DNA from: Platycnemis pennipes
Lineage: Eukaryota; Arthropoda; Insecta; Odonata; Platycnemididae
Length of the DNA stretch: 64,000 nucleotides
Direction of reading: 5' to 3'
Assembly (NCBI GenBank): GCA_933228895.1
Contig: OW121857.1
Location: forward strand, 79,541,672-79,605,671
Below are positions 21,914 to 33,915 of the stretch, one piece after another. Below the pieces are notes generated by a model. It ran no database searches. It was not told where the DNA came from and worked only from the letters and a program-made list of their open reading frames with translations. A program made the position numbers and the translations under genes. Each line of letters starts with the position of its first letter. The stretch's first letter is position 1.

Positions 21914-22820
21914 TTTGAGTCACTCTGCCTCGAATGACGTAGATATGAGGGATGTTGAAACATCTCACGGAGTCCTTTTCTCTCCTCATGCCAGCTTCTT
22001 ATTCAGAATCTCTTATGCAATGCAGCAACTCTAACTAGCCTCCCTCTCTTCATCTTTAACTCATCTCTTCCATCGCCCATTTCCTCACTTTCCCGCCAAT
22101 GTCCCCGGAGCCCTCCGGCACCCGGAGTGAGTAAGGATCCTTTCTCTTCTGCCCCCCGGAGGATTCCCACTCCCACCCTTATCTCTCTCTACTTCCCTTT
22201 CCTTCACCCCGCAGACTCTAACCCCACCCTTCCTACTCCCGGCCTCAACCCTCGGCTGTCCCCGCTTGCCCCTCGGAGGGTGTCCCTTGCCACATCCACG
22301 ACTGTTCCCCCCTTTGCCCCTGATGATGAGGGAGGAGTGATGTAGGGGCGGATGGAAGCTCGCAAGGGGTTGAGACATTCGCAGGGCCATCATCAAGGCG
22401 AGGGATGGGGTGGTGGGTAATCACAAAATCAATCAGTCATCTCCACCGTCCGCAGAGTTTTTGAGAGTACGCTCGGTCCGTTAACGTCCTCTGTCTCATC
22501 GATTCACTCTCCAAAAAAGATCATACGGCTAGTGCGATTCCCAATTTTTTTAGCCCAGCATTTTCACTGCCGTTTCGATTAGAAATTTTCCCTAGCGCAA
22601 TTCCGTTTCGTTTTCACTTGGGTAATAAACCTGCGTGGAAATATCGTCCATGTTCGATAATGGCCACGGATAGATACGAGGGCGCGGCATCCATGGTGAT
22701 GGATCGTAGGACATAGTGCGTTTGCCAGAAACTCTTAAGTTTGAGCCGTCGCGGATGCAGAGCGTCTATTTAGTTCAAATTTGCACTTAGGGGAGGCGAA
22801 TGCTATAAACTCAGTATTTT
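21914..22820. other. Unassigned, C/T-rich at 22030-22350
   Basis: Proline-rich accidental frames on both strands; no exon signals that I can support. Confidence 0.5.
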
Positions 22821-23050
22821 GGAAGGGGTAGGAAATTAGGGAGAGAAACCCGGCGTCAGTATTGGCCTTCTCTTAACAAAAGGCACCTAAAGGTCCACAG
22901 TTTATCCGACGGACGGAGGACTGTACTTTAAAGTGGTCAAAACACAGCACTTAAGTAGGTACTGGTTCAACAATGGATAATCTACCACTTTTAGAATTCA
23001 AACTCGGACCTTTGCAATAGTTGACCAGTACTATATCCACCACATTAACC
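22821..23050 (-). repeat. SINE-A copy, reverse strand
   Basis: GGGAGAGAAACCCGGCGTCA, TATCCGACGGACGGAGGACT, AAGTAGGTACTGG and the reversed head AACTCGGACC and TTGACCAGTACTATATCC are collinear with the SINE-A body in reverse. Confidence 0.82.
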
Positions 23051-23163
23051 TGATATCCGGAGTCTCTTAAGGCGATAAATATTTTATGCATGATACATTG
23101 CAGATTTGATATTGAGCTTTACATGTATCATGGCGTCACTATATCTGGACCCTGGAGAAAGCA

Positions 23164-24600
23164 GGTATGAAAAAAGACTGATAGCTTTTCATGCGTAGAG
23201 TTTAGAGGAGGATGGAGATATTGCCATGGACAGAAATGAAGACTAGGAATAACTAGGAAGTTCTTGATATGGTCAAGGAAGATAGGTTATTGCTGAAGGA
23301 AATCAGGATAAATAATATTAGGTGTATAAAAAATAATCAAGGATTTTGAAAAGTAACGTAGGTTGTTAGGAAAGCATAGAGGAGAATGGAAATATTCTTA
23401 AAATAAAAACGAAAATATTGTCATCTAAATAGAAAAATGGAGTACGGATGGAAGAATTCAAGCAAACAGAGGTATAGCTAAATTACTCAGCCAAAACCTA
23501 ATACAACTAATAGAAGAAGGATAATATTAACGATTCTTATGAAACTTACTACCTTGATATGTATCGTAGGTACATTTCTTGGTATTGAACGCTGCATTCT
23601 AGTCGAGCATTGGTCTCTTGTACACTGCTACCCAGTCTCCATGATCATAAGCACGCTTCCTCTCTATAACCCTCACTGGTATCTCTCTATCTCCTAGCCA
23701 CGAGAAAGCTTGTGTGCATAAGTGGCTCCAAGAGCTCTGCCAGCAGGAGGTAAACTCCGAAGAGGATCTCCAAAGCCGGACAAGGTCACGGGTTAAGAGG
23801 GACACCCTCATCTCCTGATAGTAGTGGGACTTTAAGCGTGAGCATGGGACTTCACGCACACATATTGTGAGGAAAATGTTGCAGAGAAACTCTGAGACAA
23901 ATGAAGCGGGTTGGAAGATTTTGACAAATGACAGGCGAGAGCGAAATGTGATGTAAGAATAAAATTTGAGATAAATCCTCGGCATGAAATCGTTTTCATT
24001 CTCGTTACTCGTGATACCGGCCAAGAAATGATCCTGGCGTCACACTTTCTTTCCTGGGCCATGGCGTAGTGATAAAATATGAGGGATAAACTGTTGCTGG
24101 ATAAGTTCAGAGACAATATCCATCTCATTTCACGGTCACGAAGATCTATATGTTTCCCATCGCTTTCAGCCTATTTTTTTTGGCCACCTCATCGCTAGAA
24201 ATACAGAAAGTGCGGTGGACGAAAGTAGGATGAATAAATATGTTTTGAGCAGGTGGGAGATGAAATAATAATGTCAGATAATTCATATGATCCGTTTTTT
24301 CGACCTCCTATTATAATATATATTTTTCTTTTATAACCAGGAATTTAGTTGAACTAATTGACCTAACTCCTGACTATAAAAGAAAAATATATAGTATTGT
24401 TGGAAGAAAGAAGTAATGTAAGAGTAGATGGATTGAAGCAATTAGAAGATAAATATTAGAGACAGTGGGATATTGAAAGTCGTATTCTAAGGTAGAACTT
24501 AGGTATGCGTGGGAAAGGTAAGAAAAGAAAATATAACATGGACCGTATGGAGAGGGGTAGGAAATATGCTGATCTAATGAGGGTAAAAGTGGGGAAACGT
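23164..24600 (+). pseudogene. Decayed RTE-like LINE relic (two blocks)
   Basis: Around 23200-23345 one frame gives RRMEILPWTEMKT, EVLDMVKEDRLLLKEIR and NNIRCIKN between stops, the conserved pre-C-terminal block of RTE-like proteins. Near 24505-24590 a second block, GKGKKRKYNMDRMERGRKYA, resembles the basic C-terminal tail. Between them are about 1 kb of unrelated or decayed DNA and a hairpin at 24318-24392. Whether the blocks belong to one insertion is uncertain. Confidence 0.4.
24318..24392. repeat. Hairpin with perfect 18-bp arms
   Basis: ATATATTTTTCTTTTATA (24318-24335) and its exact complement (24375-24392) flank a 39-base loop that extends the pairing with CAGGA/TCCTG. It could be a tiny foldback insertion within the RTE-like relic. 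Confidence 0.75.
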
Positions 24601-24921
24601 GTTGGTGTAGTAGTTAGGGTACTGGTCTTCCAACTTGAAGGCTCATATTCAGATATCAGTAGTGGAGAGATTTTTCATTGGCATACCTGTCCCTCATCGA
24701 CGACTGTGAGGAGAGAACTTTAAGTTCAATACTCCGTCCGTCAGATGGGACGTTGAACCTTGGACCCCTTGGCGCCATTCGTTAAGATCAGGATGGTTCC
24801 GACGCCGGGTTTATCTCCACGCTCCCCCAATCCCTGAAAAATTTCCAAATCTAGCCTATTACCCCCTGTCCTAAAACGACGCAAATGACATTTGTTCTTG
24901 GTCGCCTCCCCCGAATAACTA
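24597..24921 (+). repeat. SINE-A copy, near complete
   Basis: Head GTAGTTAGGGTACTGGTCTT with a degenerate B-box; body with ATACTCCGTCCGTCAGATGG, GACGTTGAACC, CCTTGGCGCCATTCGTTAAG and GACGCCGGGTTTATCTCC; 3' end GGTCGCCTCCCCCGAATAAC. Confidence 0.82.
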
Positions 24922-24982
24922 GGTACTACCACAACGAGAAATAGCATCGGAAAAATCCTTGGGTGAATACAATGCAAATTAC

Positions 24983-25075
24983 AACATTCAACCATGGACC
25001 TTTTGGCATGTATCGTTAAGAGCAGGCTAATGCCGACGTCGGGTTTCTCTCCTCCCTTCCTCAGTCTCAGAAGGA
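24983..25075 (+). repeat. SINE-A body fragment
   Basis: TTCAACCATGGACC, ATCGTTAAGAGCAGGCTAAT and GCCGACGTCGGGTTTCTCTC: the central part of a second copy, 60 bases downstream of the 24597 copy and in the same orientation. Confidence 0.72.
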
Positions 25076-25851
25076 AATCCTCCTTATACCTATCCATCCT
25101 TACTTAACGTAAAATGCTTCAGTCTCCAGTTGACTCACTCTAATTACTTACTGCTGCTTTTCTAACTGGTAGGAAATTTATTTTCAAAAAAATAATCATT
25201 GCTAGAATAAGTACGCATAAAAGGTTGGGCTCCAGCTCTTTCACTCGTTTTTGAGTGTGGATTCCTTCAATACCATCCTGGTCCACTCCCGGTATATTCC
25301 TCGCCTCTCTATAAATATCAAATGGGTGGTTATATCTATTCCCACCAAAAATAAAACTAAATGAATGGAGGGCATGTTCTTTCTTTTTCACACGTCGCGC
25401 CGCTGAGTTTTTCTCGTTCTATTTTGTTTTGCCGGCGTCTCGCCGCCCGTTTGAGTCGGCTGACGCCGCCGTCCCGACGACTTTAGAGGGCCCTCCATCC
25501 CTCCCTCTCCTCCTCTTTTGTCTCCCACCTCCCCGATATGGCCCCTCAGATGCCCTTTGTTAACCTCCCCGGAGAAAGAGGAGATTCCCACCTCGGAAAG
25601 GGAAGCGCTCTCCCAGTGGGCGAGTCGGCGCGCGAAATTTCGCCCTTTTGTGGCTTTGTACGGGACGTATAGGTAAAACATTTCATCTCCGAATCTTTGC
25701 ATCGTCGTTCGGGCAACTGATAACACATCTGCCCCATATGGTGGCAATCTTAGAGAGATAAAATATTCCTTTCTCTCTCTTTTAAATGCTATAAATAGTA
25801 TAATTCTATTTTTAATTTCTCCAACTGCTAAGACTGCAATCCACCCTCTAA

Positions 25852-26124
25852 CTTAATCTTAAGCGTCATTTACCTCGGCGTGATGACTGTGACTGTCCCC
25901 GGAATATCCTGACCGAGTGTGACAGATACCGGGACGTACGTGACCGACTTAGGGGTGACCTAGGGTCCATTGTAGGTGACGACCCCAATGCTATCGGCCG
26001 TGTAGTTTTATTTCTAAAGGAAAATGGGCTTTTTAGTAAAAGTAACAATTTAGGAATATTAAATGATTTCAACCCCGAAAAAGTGGTTGTTTCCAAACAA
26101 TCTACCTTCTTCGGATATAAATAA
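25852..26124 (+). pseudogene. Jockey/I-type non-LTR retrotransposon, C-terminal end of ORF2
   Basis: An open frame with no start codon runs to the stop at 26122-26124 and ends in a peptide typical of what follows the RNase H-like region in Jockey, I and R1 elements: CDCPRNILTECDRYRDVRDR, then FLKENGLFSKSNNLG. The cysteine-containing CDC.....L.EC..Y..VR pattern is the recognisable part. Everything upstream is missing. The family is different from LINE-A. Confidence 0.7.
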
Positions 26125-28899
26125 ATATCTATACTTTTCACAAGTAGAGGTGCAAAATGACCATGCCGTCGGCGTACCCTAAAACTAATACTATCTGCTA
26201 CTACTTAAGCGTTATTTTAAGATGAACACAACAGTTTCCTAAATTACTATTAAAAATAGAGTTAGGTTTTAAGGTGCTTCGACTTCTAAGGTTCTAACGT
26301 TCAGTATAACCGAACTTAACCCTACTTAAGCCTAATTTCTATGATGAACACAAGAAATATATCAGAACCCACGAATTTTGAACTATCAGGCTGACGGGTC
26401 CAATTTCAACGATAGTGGCCAGATTACAGTGCTATTTCAAGGAGTAAAATTGAGAAACCTGGTGTTCGAGGAGCTTCCAATGAAAATTAATGTTTTCCGG
26501 CGTTGTGGAATAATATCATTAGGTTAAATGAGTAAGCTTTGGACAATATTTTAAATATCTTTACGTCACCGTTATCTCATCGATAAATTGGGAGAGTACC
26601 TACCTATGAATTACAATGCAATGAGTGTGCTAGTGTGTCTATTGAGCTAACTGGAAGGGATTTTAAAATCAGGATAAGAGGAACCTCTTTTCTCGTAAAC
26701 ATTCAAAAGGAACAATCCCATTCCACTCGGCACTTGATTGAGTATTATCGTTTGAGTTACTTCCTGATCTTCCCACAAAAATAAGAGCGTGCCACTAGTC
26801 TCTGGGGGTAGATCTCCCTCGACAAACCTTGTTTCTACCTAACGGTGGCTTGTTCCCCTCCCATTCTGGATGTCATGGTGAGCTTCAGTCCTCAGCCTCA
26901 GAATCCAAAATGTCTACTTCGCCTGAAAAAAAAACATTTATATAATGGATTTCTTGTTCCAAATTCCCGTTGTACCTGAGCATACTCCTAGAGATGAGAC
27001 TGGACGAAAGTAATTGAATTCTTTGGACTTTTTTTTACGAAGTTTACTTTCACCTCACGTTTCCTTATTTTTATCAAACTCTCTTACATATTCATTTGGC
27101 ATCCGTAGGAGACAGTTTGTATAGTTTTTACGCCGTCGTACATTCTACAACGTGATAAATTGGGAACAAACTAGTTTAAAACTCATAGACGTCATTTTCA
27201 GGTACTTTAACATGTACCTAAAGAAGACGCCTATTCATATTTACTACCTGGTTTGCACTCAATAAAATTGTTATTCGAATTCTAGTTTTAATATGTTTGT
27301 CACTAAATGAATTTCCACAAAGTTGAGGCTGCAACACGGAGTTATTCGTGACTAACAAATGCTTGATCATCGACAAATCTTACGTAATCATTTAATTTCC
27401 TACCTTATTTCATACTCCTGTATCCTAATGCCTCTCGAAACAATTCTTCCAAGAGCGTATTGAGTTATTCTTTCTAAAATATCTGGATTCTCCTTTTTAT
27501 TAGGTGCAATGCGGAAATATTATTAAAATATTATTTAAATGAGTCCAAGAACCTTTAAAGAAACCTCGGAGTACCTTAGCGAAAGGTATTGCCTCCCATT
27601 TCCCTGCGAGTTTAAATTTGAAGCGCTTTGGTGATCAATACGAGCACTACCCGAGGCTATGTAAGCCAACATTCAAGGTGATTAATAGTGAATGTAGGTT
27701 TCAGTTACACCGTTCAAAAAAGAACCCTCAAGAAGTTCCTCTTTAATTATTCTGAGAGTAATTTCTTTCATTCACTCCCTCCAGACATAAATATCTCATA
27801 AAGAAATCGATATTAGCCAGAAATCATTTATATTAAAAATACTAGAAAGGTAGGCATTTTTTTTCAGTATACAACACTTGAGTTTTCCCTCCATGAATAG
27901 ATAGCTACCGAACTAACCCCCTCAGTTGTAAATAAATGTGCCCTTCTCCCTCATTCTAGCCAATGTATTAAAAAAATTAACAGGGTAAATGGGAAAATCG
28001 GGAAATATTTTACAATGGATGAGACCGGGGAATCGATAAATACCTCTGAGACTGCAGGAAAGCGAAAGTGAAATCGGAGCGACGTCGGCGCGGCACATTG
28101 TTCCAGCCATCCCTTTGTTTTTCGGGTCATGCCATCCCAGACACGTCATTATTGCTGATACAATCGTTGGAAATCCACTCAACTATTCTAATCCATTGAA
28201 GCGCCAACTAAGCGGACGTATCAAGGGTGGACCTGGAATTGTTAAGTCTCTCATGAATGTAAAACTGTCGTAATTATATTAAAAGATTATGTGCTTTACA
28301 TTTTAACCAAAATTGTGAGTTTTAGAGACTTTGTTATCGAGGCGAAGCATTTGAGACATTCGACATTCATGGTGTACCTATTTCATTAATTTTCAATCTT
28401 CAAGGATTGCTTAATTGTAGTGCAATATAAGATTCTTCTCGATTGGGCATTATTCTTTTCGTGACTTTTGTATCATCCACAGTCCCTTAATACACCTTGG
28501 TATCATCAAAAGATTGATGTACGCATTTAGAGATAAAATATTGAATGATGTAGTAAAAGAAATGTGTTATTAATGGAATTACGAGGAATTTATTTATGAG
28601 ATATATATGTATTCGTACTTTGGGTATAGGTAGAAGATTGGTAGAGTATAGTAATTTAACTGATAGCTAAGCATATCTTTTAAGGAGAAAAATGAGGCAA
28701 AATAACTTAGACAATGACTCATTTTATCAATAACATTTTCTTAATGAATATCCTGATTTTTATTCTTTCTTGCATATTTGTAGGAGGCAATGAATATACA
28801 TATTATGTGTGTAGATTTTCTTAAATATATCCTTGCTTGATGTGTGCAAAATAAACTTTGTAGAGTATGTCATGCATGATAGTAATATTAAATCTCAAA
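26125..28899. other. Unassigned AT-rich DNA
   Basis: No coding frame, repeat family or RNA gene recognised over 2.7 kb. Confidence 0.5.
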
Positions 28900-28982
28900 A
28901 TTAACAGTATTGTAACTATTAGTGCATTTTCGATCATCATTTACCCCCTGCCACACGCCCCCGAGGTGGCTTGCCATTATTT
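28900..28982 (+). mobile_element. LINE-A tail fragment, subtype 3
   Basis: CAGTATTGTAACTATTAGTG is followed by TTTACCCCCTGCCACACGCC and GAGGTGGCTTGCC, where it is truncated. The part before the tail block matches only the reverse copy at 41010-41090, which suggests a third tail subtype. Confidence 0.7.
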
Positions 28983-30156
28983 ATTAGAGGCAGTTGCTGC
29001 AATGGAATTCTCTGTTAGGGTTATGGGCTCTTTTTTTTGCTTTTCCTGTCCTATTATTGCCTAATGTTTTCTGTGGCTTTCCCAGGCGCTATTTCAATCC
29101 TGCCCCAATTTTCGAACGACAACACAAAATTCTGCTACATTGGGTGGAATAGAATGGAAAATTTATTCGGTGAAGGCCAAGGTCAGTAGTTATTTCAAAG
29201 TGGATAATACTTCCTTTGGGGTGTAGTTGTGAATTATAGAAGCACGGAGGTTAGCTCTTTGTCGCAATGCAGATAAAACGATTTGAAAGAGAGAGCTTAA
29301 GTATACTCCGAGAGCATTCCTTACAGATTTACGCCGTAGCATTAAAAAAAGATAGCAACGACTCTTATTGATCTAATTCTTGCCGAAGAACGATAGATTA
29401 CTACCTAAATGCTCCATTTTTAATGATTCGTCATGACTGGCTATCATAGCAGCTACTAACCAATATTCGAATGCTCCAATGTTTCAATTAATCTCTCGTT
29501 ATGTTTTAAAATGCTATCCATCAATTTTTACGTCGCTTGTTCATTATCTCCGAAGGCGTGGTTTCCTGAACAAATGCAACAACCGCTTCGAGAGGGGAAT
29601 TTGCATGAGAATCCCTTTTCCCTTGCCCTTTTTTTCGCCCGCCGGAATCCGGGTTTATTTTTGGGAACGTGACAAGATAAACTTCTCGCCGGTAGTAATT
29701 CGGTCCTTTTAAGTGCGGGTTCTGTCGGAGGAAAGCGTCTTCACCAGCCGGGATTGAGGTGGCTGTTGTCAAAGCGTCACGCGCTAATGGTGAAGTACGT
29801 GCAGCGTGGTGAACGTCATTAAATTTGCTTCCTGTTTACGGCGTAACTCGTGTGCGCGTAGCCGAGTCATGGCGTTTAATTAAGTTATCTTGAAGTTACA
29901 AGGGAGAGTTCTCTGAAAGCCAAGAGCGAAGAGAAGTATCTAATAGAACAATTAGGATTAAAGAGTCAAAAGAGTTCATTTATTATCACCGGTGCCGACA
30001 GCGATTACAATGAAAGCATTCAAATGCGTGTCGGTCAAATAAAAAGAGATCTTCCCAATTGCATGAGGTAATACCCAGTTGAATATGTTTTCGATAATTT
30101 CCATTTCAAATTCATTAAAAGTTTTTATCTTACGGAGAAAGAGTTAGCTACAGAGT
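28983..30156. other. Unassigned
   Basis: A slightly GC-richer patch at 29570-29870 carries short frames on both strands without known motifs. Confidence 0.45.
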
Positions 30157-30479
30157 AGGGTTCGGGTTCGTGACGTGGCTAGATTACTGGCCTCCTATTC
30201 CGAGGGCCCGGGTTCAAATCCCAGCCAAGGTGCATTTTTCATAGGTATGCCGGTCCCTACCTTTTTGTGGAGAGAATTTGAGTCCAGTACTCCGTCCGTC
30301 GGATAGGACATTTAGAAGTTGTTCTCTAGGCTCCATTCGTTAAGAGCAGGCTAATGCCGACGCCGGGTTTCTCTCCACCTTTCCTCCGTTCCCGGTTAAC
30401 TCCTACCTTCGACCAACTACCCACTAAATCTCTCTGCACAAATAGCCTCACTTTTCGGTCGCCTCTTTCAAACAACATC
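30157..30479 (+). repeat. SINE-A copy, best preserved
   Basis: Head GGCTAGATTACTGGCCTCCT with the B-box GGGTTCAAATCCC; body with TATGCCGGTCCCTACC, GAGTCCAGTACTCCGTCCGT, TTAAGAGCAGGCTAATGCCG and CGCCGGGTTTCTCTCCACC; 3' end CGGTCGCCTCTTTCAAACAA. A good reference for the family consensus, about 325 bases. Confidence 0.88.
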
Positions 30480-30736
30480 AACAGTTGAGTTTTTTTTTAT
30501 TTTTGTAAATGACTTTTAAGAAAATTTTTACGTTTTCATGACTTAATAGGGGCGTATGGAAAGAATGTTAGCTTTTTCCCCATTCTCCTTTAGTATTTTG
30601 TATATTCTAAGCAGTTGATTGAAAAGGAACCGAAAATACTCACGTTAAGTGAAACGGAAATTCGGTTTCAAATTTCGCAATTCGCGAAGTCAAATAAGCA
30701 ATCAACGAAGGGATATTTGAAGTTTAAGAGATAATG

Positions 30737-31036
30737 AAAGTCTTCCATCTCAAGGATCCTGGTTGTGGCAGAGTCATAACAGTGGTATCCCGGTTTCACT
30801 TCGAGTGTTCTGTGAAAAGTACTTGCAGTTCAGTGCATCGTCCGTTGGGTGGGACGTTAAACATTGTACCCCATGGAACCTTTTATCTTGAGGATCTTGA
30901 GCAATCTACGAGTAATACCGGTTTATGTACAAATAACTACGACCTTCCTCCGCTCTCAAAAATCCTACCTTCATCCCAATATCCACTTTTTTTAATGCAC
31001 AAATCTTTCAATTTTTCGATCGTCCCAATAACAAAG
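30737..31036 (+). repeat. SINE-A copy, strongly diverged
   Basis: GTATCCCGGTTTCACTTCGA, GTGCATCGTCCGTTGGGTGG and GACGTTAAACATTGTACCCC keep the order of the SINE-A body. The 3' end has faded (CGATCGTCCCAATAAC). An open frame across it is accidental. Confidence 0.55.
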
Positions 31037-31146
31037 AAAACTTAAATAATGGAAGATTGATGGGACATGAGTACACTGCCAAAGCTTTGGGTAGCCTCGA
31101 GTTAGATATATCGGGTTACTGCATTTATTTTATCTAGTCATTTTAT

Positions 31147-31710
31147 CCAGGTCACCAGCGTACGCCGGAATACAGTCTACCCGCACGTATTAGATATTTA
31201 GGTGTAACAATAACTGAGGATTTACCGTGGGGCAGACACATAAGGGAAATATGCGGCCGAGCGATGAGAAAGCTGGGATTTATAAAAAGAGTACTTGGAA
31301 AATGTGATGAGAAGACAAAAGAGCGATGCTATTTTTCACTAGTTAGGCCCCACCTTGAGTATGCAGCCAGTGTATGGGGTCCTAATGAATTAGGGTTGAT
31401 CAGAGAACTAGACAGTGTGCAGCGTAGAGCAGTTAGGCTCGTTAAAAGGTGTTACGATAGGTTGAGTAGCGTTTCGTAATTAATAAAAGACTTAGGGTGG
31501 GAATCATTATCAGAGCGTAGGTTAAAGTACAGATTGAATCTATTAGAGAAATTTCAATAGGATAGCTTTACTGAAGATGTTAGGCACATATTAAAAAAAA
31601 CAGCGTATTATGCTAGATTCGACCAGATAAATAAGATTAGAGAGATAGATTGTCGTACCGATAGATTCAAAATGGCATTTTTCCCCCCGTACTATAAGAA
31701 AATAGAATAG
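31147..31710 (+). pseudogene. CR1/L2-like non-LTR reverse transcriptase, C-terminal part (LINE-A)
   Basis: One reading frame runs from 31147 to the stop at 31708-31710, broken only by two in-frame stops (31477-31479 and 31558-31560). It carries the usual order of the C-terminal part of a CR1/L2-group reverse transcriptase: RIRYLGVTITEDLPWGRHI, then RKLGFIKRVLG, SLVRPHLEYAASVWGP, LDSVQRRAVRLVKR, and after the first stop LGWESLSERRLKYRLNLL. The endonuclease and catalytic YADD regions are missing, so this is a 5'-truncated, dead copy. It is followed by its own 3' UTR, which a second LINE-A copy interrupts (31810-32138), and ends in the TAGATG tail near 32260. The exact clade (CR1, L2 or a relative) is uncertain. 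Confidence 0.88.
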
Positions 31711-32263
31711 GCAGCATAGCAAAGGGATAGGTAGGGGAAATATTTTAGAGTATTCTGTAGTGCATGATGCATGTATTAACCCCTTAAATACTATAGATAC
31801 TAACAATTACTGACCGAACTGACCGATTCAAAATGTCCTTTTTCCCTCGCACAATTAGAGATACGAATAACGGTAAATATGTCCTATCGGAGAGTAGCAA
31901 TGAATAGCATTAGTAGCTGCATGTTGGTATGAGTACTTAAAGCTAACCCTACTAACAGAATGTTTCTGCATGTTTGCTTTGCAATTTCTATCTTTTTTAA
32001 ATAGTGTAGTTCTGACTACTATATTAATACTATTCCTTTTTTATGCATGATATGTAGTGCATGTTTGGTGAGCAATCACCCCCTGCCACACACCCTTATG
32101 GTGGCTTGCAGGGTATTATGTAGATGTAGATGTAGATGAATTAAGTTGCATGAGACAATATAGTTGCTAGTTTGCATGTCAGTAGTGCATGCTTGGTGTT
32201 CTTCACCCCCTGCCGCACACCCTCGCGGTGGCTTGCAGGGTATCGTGTAGATGTAGATATTAG
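31711..32263 (+). mobile_element. LINE-A 3' UTR, split by a nested LINE-A insertion
   Basis: The first part (31711-31809) contains GGCAGCATAGCAAAGGGATA and ends at ACTAACAATTA. The sequence resumes at 32139 with AATTAAGTTGCATGAGAC and goes on through the CCCCCTGCCGCACACCCT block to GTAGATGTAGAT. Uninterrupted relatives at 6374-6600 (+) and 41096-41494 (-) show ACTAACAATCTAGTTG joined at this point, which proves that 31810-32138 is an insertion. Confidence 0.88.
31810..32138 (+). mobile_element. Nested LINE-A copy (second tail subtype) with TSD AATTA
   Basis: This 5'-truncated 329-base copy starts near the end of the reverse-transcriptase frame (ACCGATTCAAAATGTCC) and runs through the subtype-2 3' UTR (GTAGCTGCATGTTGGTATG) to GGCTTGCAGGGTATTATG and three TAGATG units. 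The 5-bp direct repeat AATTA flanks it (31805-31809 and 32139-32143). Subtype-2 relatives are at 19631-20074, 48583-48829, 49158-49273 and 52813-53486. Confidence 0.88.
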
Positions 32264-33659
32264 CCTATAAGTCAGGAGAATACAGCATCTTACATTTTCG
32301 TGCGCCTTTCCTGTTATAAGCGATGATAGTTTAACGGGCGTTTAGTTTCGCACATCAGTAATTACATTAGAAAATCACCTTCCCTGTGGAATGGATTACT
32401 ACTTAATATTCCTACTGACAAGTTTGCGGTGATTAAGACCTCCCTGCTTTACATACTCTCATTTTTCACGTCGTCGCGCAATCTCACGATAACGAATCCA
32501 TTTTGAGGAGAAAACTTTCCCCCGTTTCAGATATGCACCTTCCGATGAAATGATCAACAGACTTGGGATGGGGAAGCCATTCTTCCAAAAGGAGGAGGGA
32601 GGGGGGCATTTGCATTGGAAATTTGTGTTTTAGAATTAATACCGTTGGACATTTTTTCATCACCGGCTCGCTCTTTTACGCTCGACTTCCTCGATAATTT
32701 GAATTGAATCTCGAGGGGTTGGGGGAGATGGTGATTTTTATTATTTTTGGCTCGAATCCCCGGAACGACGTCGTCGGCAGATGCCGGAACTAATGAAAAA
32801 TGACGGTCGCTCGGACGCAAGTGCAATCGACACATTGGATAGAGATCGGACGGAAAAGGGGAGAAGAGAAGGAAGTACCGGTATTTACGACATTCCGAAG
32901 CTTAACGAAACGAGGAAAGACGCTTAGGGAAATGCTTCTATGAGCTGTAAAGTAATCCACCCTCCATCCATGGTGTTAGGATTGCGTTTAGTTTATTGGA
33001 GGTGAAAAAATCTCTCTTTTCAAGAAGCATTTGTCTTTCTTCTCTTGGTTTACTTTACGTTTTAGAGGCAGAAATTGTCAGTTTGAGAGTTAAGGGCCAA
33101 AACTGTCTTTCGCAACATTTTAGAATGTTTTCGAGCGCCACAAATATATTCGTTCAGAGAAGGGAAACTTTCGACACTAGAACAGTGTAAGTATTCATTA
33201 GATCTTAATTAAAATCAGAAAAATCACACTAAAGTTGCTCTCATTTGTTTTAAAGTGTAAATAATGAGCTTGTCTTTTCCCGAGAGTCTACGTGTCTGAC
33301 ATGTAAACAAGACAGTTGACAAATTAACTATTAACGGATTTATACGAAATTTGTTCATTTTTGCCAATATACTTTTGTAAACTAGTTTTATTTTAATTTT
33401 AAATTACTCTTATTAGTCACGTGTCCGTATCCTATTCACATTGAACTCGCGAACCACGGTTTGCCCTCTCGTGGGCTATCCTATAGTTTCTGCCTTAATA
33501 TTAATCTTGATCTTGATACATGATACCTCTCCAATTCTCAAGAGATAGAAACTCGACCGGCTTAAATTCATCTGGTAAATTTAGTAAAAATCGTATGCAT
33601 GCATAATTGTAAAGTTCATTCGTTTAGTAAATTAAATATGTAATGTTTATATGTTTACG
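32264..33659. other. Unassigned
   Basis: Nothing recognisable between the LINE-A mosaic and the RTE-like relic. Confidence 0.5.
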
Positions 33660-33835
33660 GAGTTAACGGGAAGAACGTCAATGAAAGGCGTCGTATGAGA
33701 TGCATGGAACAGGTCGTGAAGGCTGTAAAAGAGAGGAATTACTTCAATATGAAGAGGTTGGCCGATAGAAGAATCGAGTGGAGGGCTGCGTCAAACTAAC
33801 CCTAGGATTGTTGACCCATGATGATGTTTACATTA
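33660..33835 (+). pseudogene. RTE-like LINE 3' end with ORF C-terminus
   Basis: The frame ending in TAA at 33797-33799 reads GKNVNERRRMRCMEQVVKAV, KERNYFNMKRLADRRIEWRA, then SN and stop. That is the usual C-terminal tail of RTE-type endonuclease-reverse transcriptase proteins (a basic GRPR-like patch, then D/NR..WR). Past the stop, CCTAGGATTGTTGACCCATG leads into ATGATG repeats. A second copy is at 48945-49110. Confidence 0.7.
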
Positions 33836-33915
33836 CTCAGACATGGTGAGTGTCTGGATACTAGGTAGAACATATTTTTTATAGAGTCAGGATTTGTGAA
33901 ATGCCGATATTCTAC

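Noticed and set aside
30734..31045. 103-codon open frame as a gene
   Set aside because: It coincides with a diverged SINE-A copy.
32100..32260. (TAGATG)n arrays as a satellite or CRISPR-like repeat
   Set aside because: They are short 3' tails of LINE-A copies; no regular spacer arrangement exists.
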